A stretch of 64,000 nt of DNA from Poa pratensis (GCA_947311845.1 CAMZMU010000116.1:662203-726202), one strand, 5' to 3'; positions 42,209-53,924 are shown, counted from the first letter of the stretch. Notes: generated by a model not told the origin, from the letters alone. Program-made: numbers and translations.

Positions 42209-43818
42209 GAGCTATAAAACATTGACACAAATAAGGAGTAATAAAGTTTTGAATAGTTTAAAGGTAGCACATGAAATATTTACTTGGAATGGCAGGAAAT
42301 ACCACATAGTAGGTAGGTATGGTGGACACAAATGGCATGGGTTTTGGCTCAAGGTTTGGATGCACGAGAATCATTCCCTCTCAGTACAGAGTTTAGGCTA
42401 GCAAGGTTGTTTGAAGCAAACACAAGTATAAACCGGTACAGCAAGAATCACATAAAAACATATTGCAAGTATTATAAGACTCTACACTGTCTTCCTTGTT
42501 GCTCAAACATTTTACCAGAAAATATCTAGACCTTAGAGAGAACAAATATGCATCCCAAGTCTCAACAAGCTCTACGGTAGTTCTCCACTACTAGGGTTTA
42601 ACTACATGATGCAAGAGCTTAAGCATGATCTACTTGAGAGCTCAAAACAATTGCAAAGCATCAAATCAAAACAAGACAATGATCTACAAGAATGCATATG
42701 TCTTTTCCAATACCAACTACTACATGTAGCATTTTCTTTCTTCCAAACAAACACCAATTAATTTATTTAAACATAAACTCTCCAAATGATAATATAATGC
42801 AGCAAGAGAGTATTTATAAACAAGTGCTAACAGCTCGAAGAGATGCACGAAAAACAGGAGCTAAAAGCACTGCAGTAGCTAGTTAAGAATACTCAACAAA
42901 TATAAGTGAAGAACATGAGTATTCACATGAAAAAACGGAGCGTGTCTCTCTCCCACACAAGGATTGCTAGGATCCGAATTTATTCAAACAAAAACAAAAA
43001 TAAAAGCACACAGACGCTCCAAGTAAAGCGCATAAGATGTGAAAGAATTAAAATATAGTTTCACTAGAGATGACCTGATAAGTTTGTTGATGAAGAAGGG
43101 GATGCCCAGACGCTTGAGTCTCTCTGAATATGGTTGGGATGAACCACGGGGGCATCCCCAAGCTTAGGCTTTTCACTCTTCTTGATCACATAATATCACC
43201 CTTCTCGCTTGATCCTTGAAAACTTCCTTCACACCAAACTCAAGACAGTTCTCATTAGAGGGTTAGTGCATAATCACAAATTCTCATATTCTGTGATGAC
43301 ACAATCATTATTAAAGCTTCTGGACATTAGCTACAGCCACTGATGCTTTGTGGAGCAAAGAAATCCACTCAACATAGTAAAAGAGCGAATGCAAAACAAA
43401 AGGCAGAATCTGTCAAAAACAGAACAGTCTGGAATGACGAATTTTTTTGAGGTACTTAAGTTGCTCAGATGGAACTTGTCCAATTTAATGAAAGTTGCGT
43501 ACATATCTTAGGAAGATGCGTGATTTTTTACAGAATTTTTAGAATTTTCTGCAAGGAGATAAGCTCAAAATCGTGACAGCTAAAAATCTGTCTCTGCGCA
43601 GAAATCCAAATCTAGCATCAACTTTCAATAAAAGGCTTTACTTGGCACAACAATGCAATAAAATAAAGATACAAAGGAGTTGCTATAGAAGTAACAAGCA
43701 CCTTGACTCAAAGCAAGAAGAAAAAGAAAAATAACAGAAAATAAAAACCATGGGTTGTCTCCCATAAGCGCTTTTCTTTAAAACCTTTTAGCTAGGCATG
43801 AAAATTTTGATTATGCTC

Positions 43819-44685
43819 TCATATGTATAAGAGTTGAATATAAGAGAGCATCAAAAGCAAATAACAAACACATTTAATTCTAACCCACTTCCTATGCAAA
43901 GGAATCTTGTAGAAAAATAAATCGATGAAGCACAAAGTGACTAGCATAGGAAAGCAAAACAATTGCAACTTCAAAAATTTCAACATAAAGAGGGGAGACT
44001 TAATATTATTGTGATATATGAAACCGTGTCTCCCTCTCTCATAAGGACTAGTAGGTCTTAAAGCACCCAGCAAATAAAAGCAAATCAAGAGAAAGCTCAA
44101 AACCTTCATCATAAAGAGAAAAAAATTTGTAACATGAAGATTTCTATAACCATACTTTCCTCTCTCAAAATAATTTTCAGAGGCATCATGAATAAACTCA
44201 ACAATATAGCTATCACATAGAGCATTCTTATCATGATCCACATGCATAAAAGTATCATTACTCTCCACATAAGCATGAACATTATCATTAGTAATAGTGA
44301 GAGTAAAAGTATCACATCCATCATTGTAATCATCATAAATAGGAGGCATAGAATAATCATAATAAACTTTATCCTCCATAGTAGGTGGCACCAAAATACC
44401 ACTATCATTATAATCATCATAAATTGGAGTCAAAGTATCATCAAAGAAAATTTTCTCCTCAAAACTTGGGGGACTAAAAATATCATATTCATCCAAACCA
44501 GCTTCCCCAAGCTTAGACTTTTCCATAGCATTAGCAATAATGGTGTTCAAAGAATTTATAGTAATACCATTGCTACCATCATGCAAACAAGCCTCCATAG
44601 GTTTTTTAATTTTCTCTTCAAAAGCATCATGTCCTAATTCAATATAAAGTTCATAAAGATCTCTAATTTTTTTGTTGTTTTCCAT
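43819..44685 (-). CDS. retrotransposon-borne protein of unknown function, copy 1
   Basis: The frame has 288 codons, just downstream (on minus) of the primer binding site, the place where gag normally starts. It begins MENNKKIRDLYELYIELGHD. Two related acidic blocks follow (PPSFEEKIFFDD.LTPIYDDYND and PPTMEDKVYYDYSMPPIYDDYND), an internal repeat of about 31 residues. The C-terminal third has two or three strongly hydrophobic segments (FFLFMMKVLSFLLICFYLLG, LKLQLFCFPMLVTLCFIDLF). There is no zinc knuckle, protease or RT. Copy 2 (49087-49962) differs by a few residues and by a one-base shift at the extreme C-terminus. Retention in both copies suggests it is a real gene of this family. Confidence 0.5.
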   Translation of the reverse strand: MENNKKIRDLYELYIELGHDAFEEKIKKPMEACLHDGSNGITINSLNTIIANAMEKSKLGEAGLDEYDIFSPPSFEEKIFFDDTLTPIYDDYNDSGILVPPTMEDKVYYDYSMPPIYDDYNDGCDTFTLTITNDNVHAYVESNDTFMHVDHDKNALCDSYIVEFIHDASENYFERGKYGYRNLHVTNFFLFMMKVLSFLLICFYLLGALRPTSPYERGRHGFIYHNNIKSPLFMLKFLKLQLFCFPMLVTLCFIDLFFYKIPLHRKWVRIKCVCYLLLMLSYIQLLYI

Positions 44686-44837
44686 TAAGCCTAACTAGTG
44701 AAAATAAAAACAAGAAACAAAAAGATATAATTGCAGAATCTAAAGGAAATAACTTCGAGCACTCACACACTAGCAACAGTACTATAAAATAGCTTAGTAG
44801 CCAGAGGATGTGAATACCTTTTACCTTACCTCCCCGG

Positions 44838-44858
44838 CAACGGCGCCAGAAAATAGCT
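44838..44858 (-). other. gypsy primer binding site, internal copy 1
   Basis: On minus, after the LTR2 end (gtagacatca) and a spacer agctattttc, comes tggcgccgttgccgggga (about 44848-44831). It is complementary to a tRNA 3' end and typical of Triticeae gypsy families. An identical site serves copy 2 near 50108-50125. Confidence 0.8.
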
Positions 44859-46444
44859 TGATGTCTACGCACGCTTCTATTCTTGTAGACAGTGTTGGGC
44901 CTCCAAGAGCAGAGGTTTGTAGAACAGCAGCAAGTTTCCCTTAAGTGAATCACCCAAGGTTTATCGAACTCAGGGAGGTAGAGGTCAAAGATATTCCTCT
45001 CAAGCAACCCTGCAATTAAGATACAAGAAGTCTCTTGTGTCCCCAACACACCCAATACACTTGTCAGATGTATAGGTGCACTAGTTCGGCGAAGAGATAG
45101 TGAAATACAAGTAATATGGATGATTATAAGTAGTAACTGCAATCTGAAATAAAGATGGCAGCAAGCAAACATGTAGCAGAACTTGATGTAAACGGTGTTT
45201 CAATGCTTAGAAACAAGGCCTAGGGATCATACTTTCACTAGTGGACACTCTCAACAATGATCTCATAACTGAATAAGTAAAAGCTACTCTTAAACACTCT
45301 CTTGTTGGATAACAAACACCATTCATTGTGTAGGGCTACAAAAGCACACCTCAAGCCGGAGTAAACAAGCGCCACAACGTCATAAAGGAGTCACACACGG
45401 TGCACACACTGTCACCTTTACACCGTGGAGAGTACCGGAGTTCATATTAAAGTAACCTATAGAGTGCATAATAGATAAAGAGTAACATCTACATATTCAA
45501 CTAGATTAGCACAACTGAACACAAGTAAATACTGCTCGGGATTATTCTCCTTCTTGATGAAGCAAGAGTACTATGCGTAGGGCTGCAAAAGCACACCTCA
45601 AAGTCTGAGTAAACAAACACCACAATTCCCAAGAATAAGCCATGATAATGTCTAAATTATTCATAGAGTCACACAAGTACCCACACTGTCACCTTGATAC
45701 CGTGTTGTCACAATGACTCCAGAAACTAGACAAAATCACTTGAGTAGCATAAACATTATTAATGTATTCAGCGATACTAGCAATACACATGATCACATAA
45801 AGATCACACCATGGGAGAGAGAGATGAACCACATAGCTACCGGTAGAGCCCTCAGCCTCGGGGGAGAACTACTCCCTCCTCATCATGGGAGTCAGCAGCG
45901 GCGATGAAGATGGCGATGGAGTTGATGGAGATGACTCCGGGGGCAATTCCCCGTCCCGGCAGCGTGCCGGAACAGAGACTTCTGTCCCCCGAAACTTGTC
46001 GTCGATGGCGGCGGCGCTGCGGAACTCTTCTGGAAATATGACTTGGTTTTAGGGTTTTCGCGTCTGAGGCAATATATAGGCGAAGGGGCGGCGTCGGTGG
46101 AGTCCCGAGGGGGCCACACCATATGGCGGCGCGGCAGGAGGTGGGCCCGCGCCGCCAGGTGGTTTGGCCGCCTCCTGGCTCCTCTTCGTCTCTCCTTCGG
46201 ACTTCGTGTACGTGTTGGAAAAATAGGGACGTGGCCTTTTGTTTCGTGCAATTCCGAGAATATTCGCAGAAGTATTTTCTGGAACCAAAAACAGCAGAAA
46301 ACAGGAACTGGCACTTGGCATCTTGTTAATAGGTTAGTCCCGGAAAATGCATAAAAATGATATAAAGTGTATATAAAACATGTAGCAATTGGTATAATAT
46401 AAGCATGGAACATCAGAAATTATGGATACGTTGGAGACGTATCA
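44859..46444 (-). repeat. LTR2 (middle LTR, shared by both units)
   Basis: 1,586 bp. It differs from LTR1 and LTR3 at several shared sites: gataatgtc against gatacatgtc, ttggttttaggg against ttggtcctttaggg, gaagtatttt against gaagtgatttt, cttggcatc against cttcggcatc, gagtcagcagc against gagtcggcagc. It acts as 5' LTR for unit 1 and 3' LTR for unit 2. It has no TSD of its own. Confidence 0.93.
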
Positions 46445-49086
46445 AGCATCCCCAAGCTTAGTTCTACTCGTCCTCGAGTAGGTAAAACGATAACAACAAA
46501 TAATTTCTGAGGAGACATGCTTTCACACAATCTTGATCAATATATTGCAAGGCTCATGTCATGAATGAAGTGACTCAAAGCAATGGTCTATAGTTTGCTA
46601 ACAAATAGATAAAGAGTAAACAATGAATCATATAAGCAAAAACTTTTCATGAATAGTACTTTCAAGACAAGCATCAAAAAGTTTTGCATAAGAGGTAACT
46701 CATAAAGCAATAGATTCAAAGTAAAAGGCATTGAAGCAACACAAAGGATGATTAAGTTTCAGCAATTGCTTTCAACTTGTAACATGTATATCTCATGGAT
46801 AGTTGTCAACATAAAGCAATATAACAAGTGCAATAAGTAAACGTGTAAGAATCAATGCACACAAAGTTGACACTAGTGTTTGCTTCTAAGATAGAAAGGA
46901 GTAGGTAAACTGACTCAACATAAAGTAAAAGATAGGCCCTTCGCAGAGGGAAGCAGGGATTAAATCATGTGCTAGAGCTTTTTAAGTTTTCGAAAGCATA
47001 TAGAGAGCACAAAATAAGTATTTGAGAGGTGTTTGTTGTTGTCAACGAATGGTAGTGGGCACTCTAACCCCCTTGTCAACCAGACTTTCAAAGAGCGGCT
47101 CCCATGAAGGACGTTATTTCTACCAGCAAGGTAGATCATCCCTCTTCTCTTTTGTTTACACATGTATTTTAGTTTCTTTATAGATGACACTCCTCCCAAC
47201 CTTTTGCTTACACAAGCCATGGCTAACCGAATCCTCGGGTGCCTTCCAACATTCACATACCATGGAGGAGTGTCTATTTGCAAATTAAGTTGCTTACTGA
47301 TAAATCAGGGCAAAACATGTGAAGAGAATTATTAATGAAAGTTGTAATTAATTGGGGCTGGGCACCCCGTTGCCAGCTCTTTTTGCAAATTATTGGATAA
47401 GCGGATGTATATGCCACTAGTCCAGGTGAAAGTCTGTCAGAAGTAAATGACAAGATTGAAAGATAAAACACCACATACTTCCTCATGAGCTATAAAACAT
47501 TGACACAAATAAGGAGTAATAAAGTTTTGAATAGTTTAAAGGTAGCACATGAAATATTTACTTGGAATGGCAGGAAATACCACATAGTAGGTAGGTATGG
47601 TGGACACAAATGGCATGGGTTTTGGCTCAAGGTTTGGATGCACGAGAAGCATTCCCTCTCAGTACAGAGTTTAGGCTAGCAAGGTTGTTTGAAGCAAACA
47701 CAAGTATAAACCGGTACAGCAAGAATCACATAAAAACATATTGCAAGTATTATAAGACTCTACACTGTCTTCCTTGTTGCTCAAACATTTTACCAGAAAA
47801 TATCTAGACCTTAGAGAGAACAAATATGCATCCCAAGTCTCAACAAGCTCTACGGTAGTTCTCCACTACTAGGCTTTAACTACATGATGCAAGAGCTTAA
47901 ACATGATCTACTTGAGAGCTCAAAACAATTGCAAAGCATCAAATCAAAACAAGACAATGATCTACAAGAATGCATATGTCTTTTCCAATACCAACTACTA
48001 CATGTAGCATTTTCTTTCTTCCAAACAAACACCAATTAATTTATTTAAACATAAACTCTCCAAATGATAATATAATGCAGCAAGAGAGTATTTATAAACA
48101 AGTGCTAACAGCTCGAAGAGATGCACGAAAAACAGGAGCTAAAAGCACTGCAGTAGCTAGTTAAGAATACTCAACAAATATAAGTGAAGAACATGAGTAT
48201 TCACATGAAAAAACGGAGCGTGTCTCTCTCCCACACAAGGATTGCTAGGATCCGAATTTATTCAAACAAAAACAAAAATAAAAGCACACAGACGCTCCAA
48301 GTAAAGCGCATAAGATGTGAAAGAATTAAAATATAGTTTCACTAGAGATGACCTGATAAGTTTGTTGATGAAGAAGGGGATGCCCAGACGCTTGAGTCTC
48401 TCTGAATATGGTTGGGATGAACCACGGGGGCATCCCCAAGCTTAGGCTTTTCACTCTTCTTGATCACATAATATCACCCTTCTCGCTTGATCCTTGAAAA
48501 CTTCCTTCACACCAAACTCAAGACAGTTCTCATTAGAGGGTTAGTGCATAATCACAAATTCTCATATTCTGTGATGACACAATCATTATTAAAGCCTCTG
48601 GACATTAGCTACAGCCACTGATGCTTTGTGGAGCAAAGGTATCCACTCAACATAGTAAAAGAGAGAATGCAAAACAAAAGGCAGAATCTGTCAAAAACAG
48701 AACAGTCTGGAATGACGAATTTTTTTGAGGTACTTAAGTTGCTCAGATGGAACTTGTCCAATTTAATGAAAGTTGCGTACATATCTTAGGAAGATGCGTG
48801 ATTTTTTACAGAATTTTTAGAATTTTCTGCAAGGAGATAAGCTCAAATCGTGACAGCTAAAAATCTGTCTCTGTGCAGAAATCCAAATCTAGCATCAACT
48901 TTCAATAAAAGGCTTTACTTGGCACAACAATGCAATAAAATAAAGATACAAAGGAGTTGCTACAGAAGTAACAAGCACCTTGACTCAAAGCAAGAAGAAA
49001 AAGAAAAATAACAGAAAATAAAAACCATGGGTTGTCTCCCATAAGCGCTTTTCTTTAAAGCCTTTTAGCTAGGCATGAAAATTTGA

Positions 49087-49962
49087 TTATGCTCTCATAT
49101 GTATAAGAGTTGAATATAAGAGAGCATCGAAAAGCAAATAACAAACACATTTAATTCTAACCCACTTCCTATGCAAAGGAATCTTGTAGAAAAATAAATC
49201 GATGAAGCACAAAGTGACTAGCATAGGAAAGCAAAACAATTGCAACTTCAAAACTTTCAACATAAAGAGGGGAGACTTAATATTATTGTGATATATGAAA
49301 CCGTGTCTCCCTCTCTCATAAGGACTAGTAGGTCTTAAAGTACCCAGCAAATAAAAGCAAATCAAGAGAAAGCTCAAAACCTTCATCATAAAGAGAAAAA
49401 AATTTGTAACATGAAGATTTCTATAACCATACTTTCCTCTCTCAAAATAATTTTCAGAGGCATCATGAATAAACTCAACAATATAGCTATCACATAGAGC
49501 ATTCTTATCATGATCCACATGCATAAAAGTATCATTACTCTCCACATAAGCATGAACATTATCATTAGTAATAGTGAGAGTAAAAGTATCACATCCATCA
49601 TTGTAATCATCATAAATAGGAGGCATAGAATAATCATAATAAACTTTATCCTCCATAGTAGGTGGCACCAAAATACCACTATCATTATAATCATCATAAA
49701 TTGGAGTCAAAGTATCATCAAAGAAAATTTTCTCCTCAAAACTTGGGGGACTAAAAATATCATATTCATCCAAACCAGCTTCCCCAAGCTTAGACTTTTC
49801 CATAGCATTAGCAATAATGGTGTTCAAAGAATTTATAGTAATACCATTGCTACCATCATGCAAACAAGCCTCCATAGGTTTTTTAATTTTCTCTTCAAAA
49901 GCATCATGTCCTAATTTAATATAAAGTTCATAAAGATCTCTAATTTTTTTGTTGTTTTCCAT
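49087..49962 (-). CDS. retrotransposon-borne protein of unknown function, copy 2
   Basis: The frame has 291 codons, the counterpart of the ORF at 43819-44685 with the same start, acidic internal repeat and hydrophobic C-terminal segments. Seen differences include IELGHD to IKLGHD, LLGALRP to LLGTLRP and MLKFLKL to MLKVLKL, plus a different last 14 residues caused by one inserted base (gcatcgaaaagc). Most differences are conservative or terminal. Confidence 0.5.
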   Translation of the reverse strand: MENNKKIRDLYELYIKLGHDAFEEKIKKPMEACLHDGSNGITINSLNTIIANAMEKSKLGEAGLDEYDIFSPPSFEEKIFFDDTLTPIYDDYNDSGILVPPTMEDKVYYDYSMPPIYDDYNDGCDTFTLTITNDNVHAYVESNDTFMHVDHDKNALCDSYIVEFIHDASENYFERGKYGYRNLHVTNFFLFMMKVLSFLLICFYLLGTLRPTSPYERGRHGFIYHNNIKSPLFMLKVLKLQLFCFPMLVTLCFIDLFFYKIPLHRKWVRIKCVCYLLFDALLYSTLIHMRA

Positions 49963-50135
49963 TAAGCCTAACTAGTGAAAATAAAAACAAGAAACAAAAA
50001 GATATAATTGCAGAATCTAAAGGAAATAACTTCGAGCACTCACATACTAGCAACAGTACTATAAAATAGCTTAGTAGCCAGAGGATGTGAATACCTTTTA
50101 CCTTACCTCCCCGGCAACGGCGCCAGAAAATAGCT

Positions 50136-51725
50136 TGATGTCTACGCACGCTTCTATTCTTGTAGACAGTGTTGGGCCTCCAAGAGCAGAGGTTTGTAGA
50201 ACAGCAGCAAGTTTCCCTAAGTGAATCACCCAAGGTTTATCAAACTCAGGGAGGTAGAGGTCAAAGATATTCCTCTCAAGCAACCCTGCAATTAAGATAC
50301 AAGAAGTCTCTTGTGTCCCCAACACACCTAATACACTTGTCAGATGTATAGGTGCACTAGTTCGGCGAAGAGATAGTGAAATACAAGTAATATGGATGAT
50401 TATAAGTAGTAACTGCAATCTGAAATAAAGATGGCAGCACGCAAACATGTAGCAGAACTTGATGTAAACGGTGTTTCAATGCTTAGAAACAAGGCCTAGG
50501 GATCATACTTTCACTAGTGGACACTCTCAACAATGATCTCATAACTGAATAAGTAAAAGCTACTCTTAAACACTCTCTTGTTGGATAACAAACACCATTC
50601 ATTGTGTAGGGCTACAAAAGCACACCTCAAGCCGGAGTAAACAAGCGCCACAACGTCATAAAGGAGTCACACACGGTGCACACACTGTCACCTTTACACC
50701 GTGGAGAGTACCGGAGTTCATATTAAAGTAACCTATAGAGTGCATAATAGATAAAGAGTAACATCTACATATTCAACTAGATTAGCACAACTGAACACAA
50801 GTAAATACTGCTCGGGATTATTCTCCTTCTTGATGAAGCAAGAGTACTATGCGTAGGGCTGCAAAAGCACACCTCAAAGTCTGAGTAAACAAACACCACA
50901 ATTCCCAAGAATAAGCCATGATACATGTCTAAATTATTCATAGAGTCACACAAGTACCCACACTGTCACCTTGATACCGTGTTGTCACAATGACTCCAGA
51001 AACTAGACAAAATCACTTGAGTAGCATAAACATTATTAATGTATTCAGCGATACTAGCAATACACATGATCACATAAAGATCACACCATGGGAGAGAGAG
51101 ATGAACCACATAGCTACCGGTAGAGCCCTCAGCCTCGGGGGAGAACTACTCCCTCCTCATCATGGGAGTCGGCAGCGGCGATGAAGATGGCGATGGAGTT
51201 GATGGAGATGACTCCGGGGGCAATTCCCCGTCCCGGCAGCGTGCCGGAACAGAGACTTCTGTCCCCCGAAACTTGTCGTCGATGGCGGCGGCGCTGCGGA
51301 ACTCTTCTGGAAATATGACTTGGTCCTTTAGGGTTTTCGCGTCTGAGGCAATATATAGGCGAAGGGGCGGCGTCGGTGGAGTCCCGAGGGGGCCACACCA
51401 TATGGCGGCGCGGCAGGAGGTGGGCCCGCGCCGCCAGGTGGTTTGGCCGCCTCCTGGCTCCTCTTCGTCTCTCCTTCGGACTTCGTGTACGTGTTGGAAA
51501 AATAGGGACGTGGCCTTTTGTTTCGTGCAATTCCGAGAATATTTGCAGAAGTGATTTTCTGGAACCAAAAACAACAGAAAACAGGAACTGGCACTTCGGC
51601 ATCTTGTTAATAGGTTAGTCCCGGAAAATGCATAAAAATGATATAAAGTGTATATAAAACATGTAGCAATTGGTATAATATAAGCATGGAACATCAGAAA
51701 TTATGGATACGTTGGAGACGTATCA
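50136..51725 (-). repeat. LTR3 (5' LTR of array)
   Basis: 1,590 bp, followed on the right by the TSD cccgt (51726-51730). It agrees with LTR1 at most sites where LTR2 differs. The primer binding site lies to its left at about 50108-50125. Confidence 0.93.
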
Positions 51726-51916
51726 CCCGTCCCCACCTGGCAGCGACCCCGCGCCGGTCAGCCTCCCCTGGCCCTGGCCCAGTCCTTTTTAATGGCAGGG
51801 GATAGGGACGGGCAGCCCCCACCTACCCCCACCCACTCACTTCACTCCACCACCGCTCCCTCTCCGGCGACCAAACCCCTCCCAAACCTAGCCCTCCGGC
51901 CGCCCAGCTCGCCACG

Positions 51917-52885
51917 ATGCCGCGCCGGTGGTGGGGCAAGACCAAGAACGACCACGAGGCCTCATCGTCATCAGGCCGCCGCCGTCGCCGCATGCGCACG
52001 CCCACCCCGACGCCATCCCCTGAGCGTGCGCCCTTCCCCGCCGTGTTCCAGCTCGCGCCGCCGGGCGCGGCGGTGCGCGACCGCGTCTACGTGCGCAAGG
52101 AGGACTGCCAGTGGTACTGGGACCACGCAGTCCCGTTGCCGTGGCCAGATGCCAAGCTCCCAGAGCATTGGCATCTGAACCCGCAGCGCATCCCGGTGCC
52201 CCCGATTCCGATGAGCGACCGGGCACGGGAAGAGGAGATCGAGCGCCGCCGCCGCCTCCCCCGCGAACTCCGGAACGACCCCGCGTTCGCGGCCACGTCC
52301 CGCAACTGGACGGAGTGGTTCCGCGACGAGCACAACCTGCGGCGGCAGGCGCTGTACACGAGGGCGCCGACGCCGCCATCTGGGCGGTGGTCTCCGCCAC
52401 CGCACACACTGCGCCGCGACGCGCCGCCGGTGCCGCGCCGCCAGATGCGGATCGGGTCTCCGCCACCGCCCCCTGCGCCCGTGAAGACGGAGCCGGAGCT
52501 CACTGAGGAGGAGCAGTTGGAGGCCATCAGGCTGGACTCCCTCAGGACAATGGCGGAGGACGAGGAGCGGCGCTGGGCGCTGGTCCTCGCCCAAGTCGCC
52601 GAAGAGCAGCAGGCGGCGGCGGAGGCGCAGCAGGCGGCTGTCCTCGAGCCCCAGGAGCAGTGGCACGAGGACATATAGGTGGAACTGCCGCCTCCGCCTC
52701 CGCTGCCGCAGGGGATGATCCCGCAGCGGTGGGTCTTCAACGGCCACGACTGGGAGGTCGCACAGGAGGCGCAGGAGCCGCCGGCCGCCGTCCCGCAGCG
52801 AGGAGGGCCGCCGGCGCACCTGTGGCAGGAGCCGCCGTACATCATCCTCGATGATGATGATGAGGAGGACAAGAAGAAGAAGTAG
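51917..52885 (+). pseudogene. Harbinger-borne cargo ORF, interrupted by one TAG
   Basis: The frame opens MPRRWWGKTKNDHE and is open for 253 codons to TAG at 52676-52678. The same frame then continues for 68 codons (GMIPQRWVFNGHDWEVAQEA ... PYIILDDDDEEDKKKK), so the ancestral protein had about 322 residues. Conserved-looking parts are FQLAPPGAAVRDRVYVRKED, YWDHAVPLPWPDAKLPEHWH, LNPQRIPVPPIPMSDRAREE and WTEWFRDEHNLRRQALY. I recall many similar proteins of unknown function in Triticeae genomes. A C-rich promoter-like region and tttttaatgg (51786) precede it. It has no transposase motifs. The TAG could be a lesion or an efficient truncation point. Confidence 0.6.
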
Positions 52886-53157
52886 AAGCCGCGAAGGGCA
52901 AAAAATTTAGGCTAATATTTTTATTTTGAAAATATTATGTAAACAGGCCGTTTGTGGCCTATCTCCCCTAACTATCAATGAAAAAGGCCCATATAGGGCC
53001 TGCTTAGTTGCAAAAAATACTACAGGGCGGACTTGATGCGTCGCCCCGTTGGGGGCACTGGCACCAAGGGCGGACTGGGCCTGTCTTTTTGGCGACGCAA
53101 ACGGACCAAACGCGGACCAAACGCGCGTCCGTTTGCGTCGCCCCGTTGGAGTCATCC

Positions 53158-53285
53158 TAACCGAGGACAAGTGTCAGCTTGGCGATTCAGAGCTGAAGAT
53201 CATCGTTGCTTGGTCCGTCTTGTTAGTGACAGGTCCTACTTATGATTCCAGTAGTAGTGTGTATGGATTGGATGGATGTAGTTGA
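53158..53285 (+). pseudogene. DUF6598-like copy B, C-terminal end right of Harbinger
   Basis: Removing the element and one TAA joins KCDI at 39209 to TEDKCQLGDSELKIIVAWSV, continuing LLVTGPTYDSSSSVYGLDGC and a stop at 53283-53285. The C(x)LGDSELKIIVAWSV pattern is the usual DUF6598 end. This confirms that the Harbinger element lies within the exon. 53286-53920 shows no gene. Confidence 0.65.
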
Positions 53286-53924
53286 TGATTTCTTATTTTA
53301 TTTTTCCCCGGGAGAAATATATAGATTTGTTACCTTCACAACCTACTTTGCTTGCTTGCTGACCTAGAGGGTTGGGGTGCTGTTAAACTGAACATTGTAG
53401 AGATGGGTTCAGTTAACATACTCCTTTTAGATACAGGTTAAACCATATCTGCCTTTTCGCATGATAACCAATTACTGCTGAGAGGCAACATACAACTTGA
53501 AGTTATCCAAACTGGTGATATGCTCATATTTCAGTCAATGTGAAATAAGACAACTGTGATCACCTCAACGGTCCAGGTCTAACAAACCATGTATTATTGT
53601 AGGTAGCAATTTTGTTGCAAATATATATACTGAATCAGGTCTGCAGTTGAACAACTTGTGAATTTTAAACCATGCAGTAAGAAGATCCATACCCATATCA
53701 TACACAACTTTACACTGATACTACTATATACTCAAAACCATCTTATTAGAACCTTTATAACTGGTAACAAATGTTGAGACTGAACACCAATGTCTGATAA
53801 TTGAATGACGCACACTCACCAGAATTAAATGTCTGATCAATAACGCATATATATACTAGTAAACCCGTGGAACTGAAAACGCCATATATAGATGTGCCAT
53901 TGCTGTCGATCGACTCGTCATATG

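Larger units (their letters stand above)
39575..51725 (-). mobile_element. non-autonomous gypsy-type retrotransposon array, LTR-int-LTR-int-LTR, TSD CCCGT
   Basis: Three LTRs of 1,590, 1,586 and 1,590 bp alternate with two nearly identical internal regions (41165-44858 and 46445-50135). Only the outer ends carry a target duplication, cccgt at 39570-39574 and 51726-51730. Orientation is minus: the primer site TGGCGCCGTTGCCGGGG lies left of LTR2 and LTR3, and the purine tract aagcttggggatgc lies right of LTR1 and LTR2. No gag, RT or integrase is found; each internal region carries one open frame of about 290 codons of unknown function. By eye the two internal copies differ at roughly 20 positions in 3.7 kb, so the array is young. 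Confidence 0.9.
39210..53157 (+). mobile_element. PIF/Harbinger-type element with nested gypsy array, TSD TAA
   Basis: Left end GGATGACTCCAACGGGGCGA(CGCA) and the exact inverted copy ending at 53157 give a 24-bp perfect terminal inverted repeat. TAA flanks both sides (39207-39209 and 53158-53160). A 3-bp TWA duplication is the mark of PIF/Harbinger. Without the gypsy array (39575-51725 plus one CCCGT) the element is about 1.8 kb. It has no DDE transposase or Myb ORF, only a cargo ORF at 51917, so it is non-autonomous. It is inserted in an exon of DUF6598-like copy B. Confidence 0.85.

Noticed and set aside
44109..44637. 103-codon minus and 134-codon plus frames (also at 49386-49914)
   Set aside because: They are rich in Met, Ile and Ser from an ATR-rich repeat, and lie in other frames of the 290-codon retrotransposon ORF, which has the better composition.
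39575..51725. Three separate gypsy insertions
   Set aside because: The middle LTR has no flanking duplication, and the internal regions abut it with normal PBS and PPT spacing, so a tandem array from recombination fits better.
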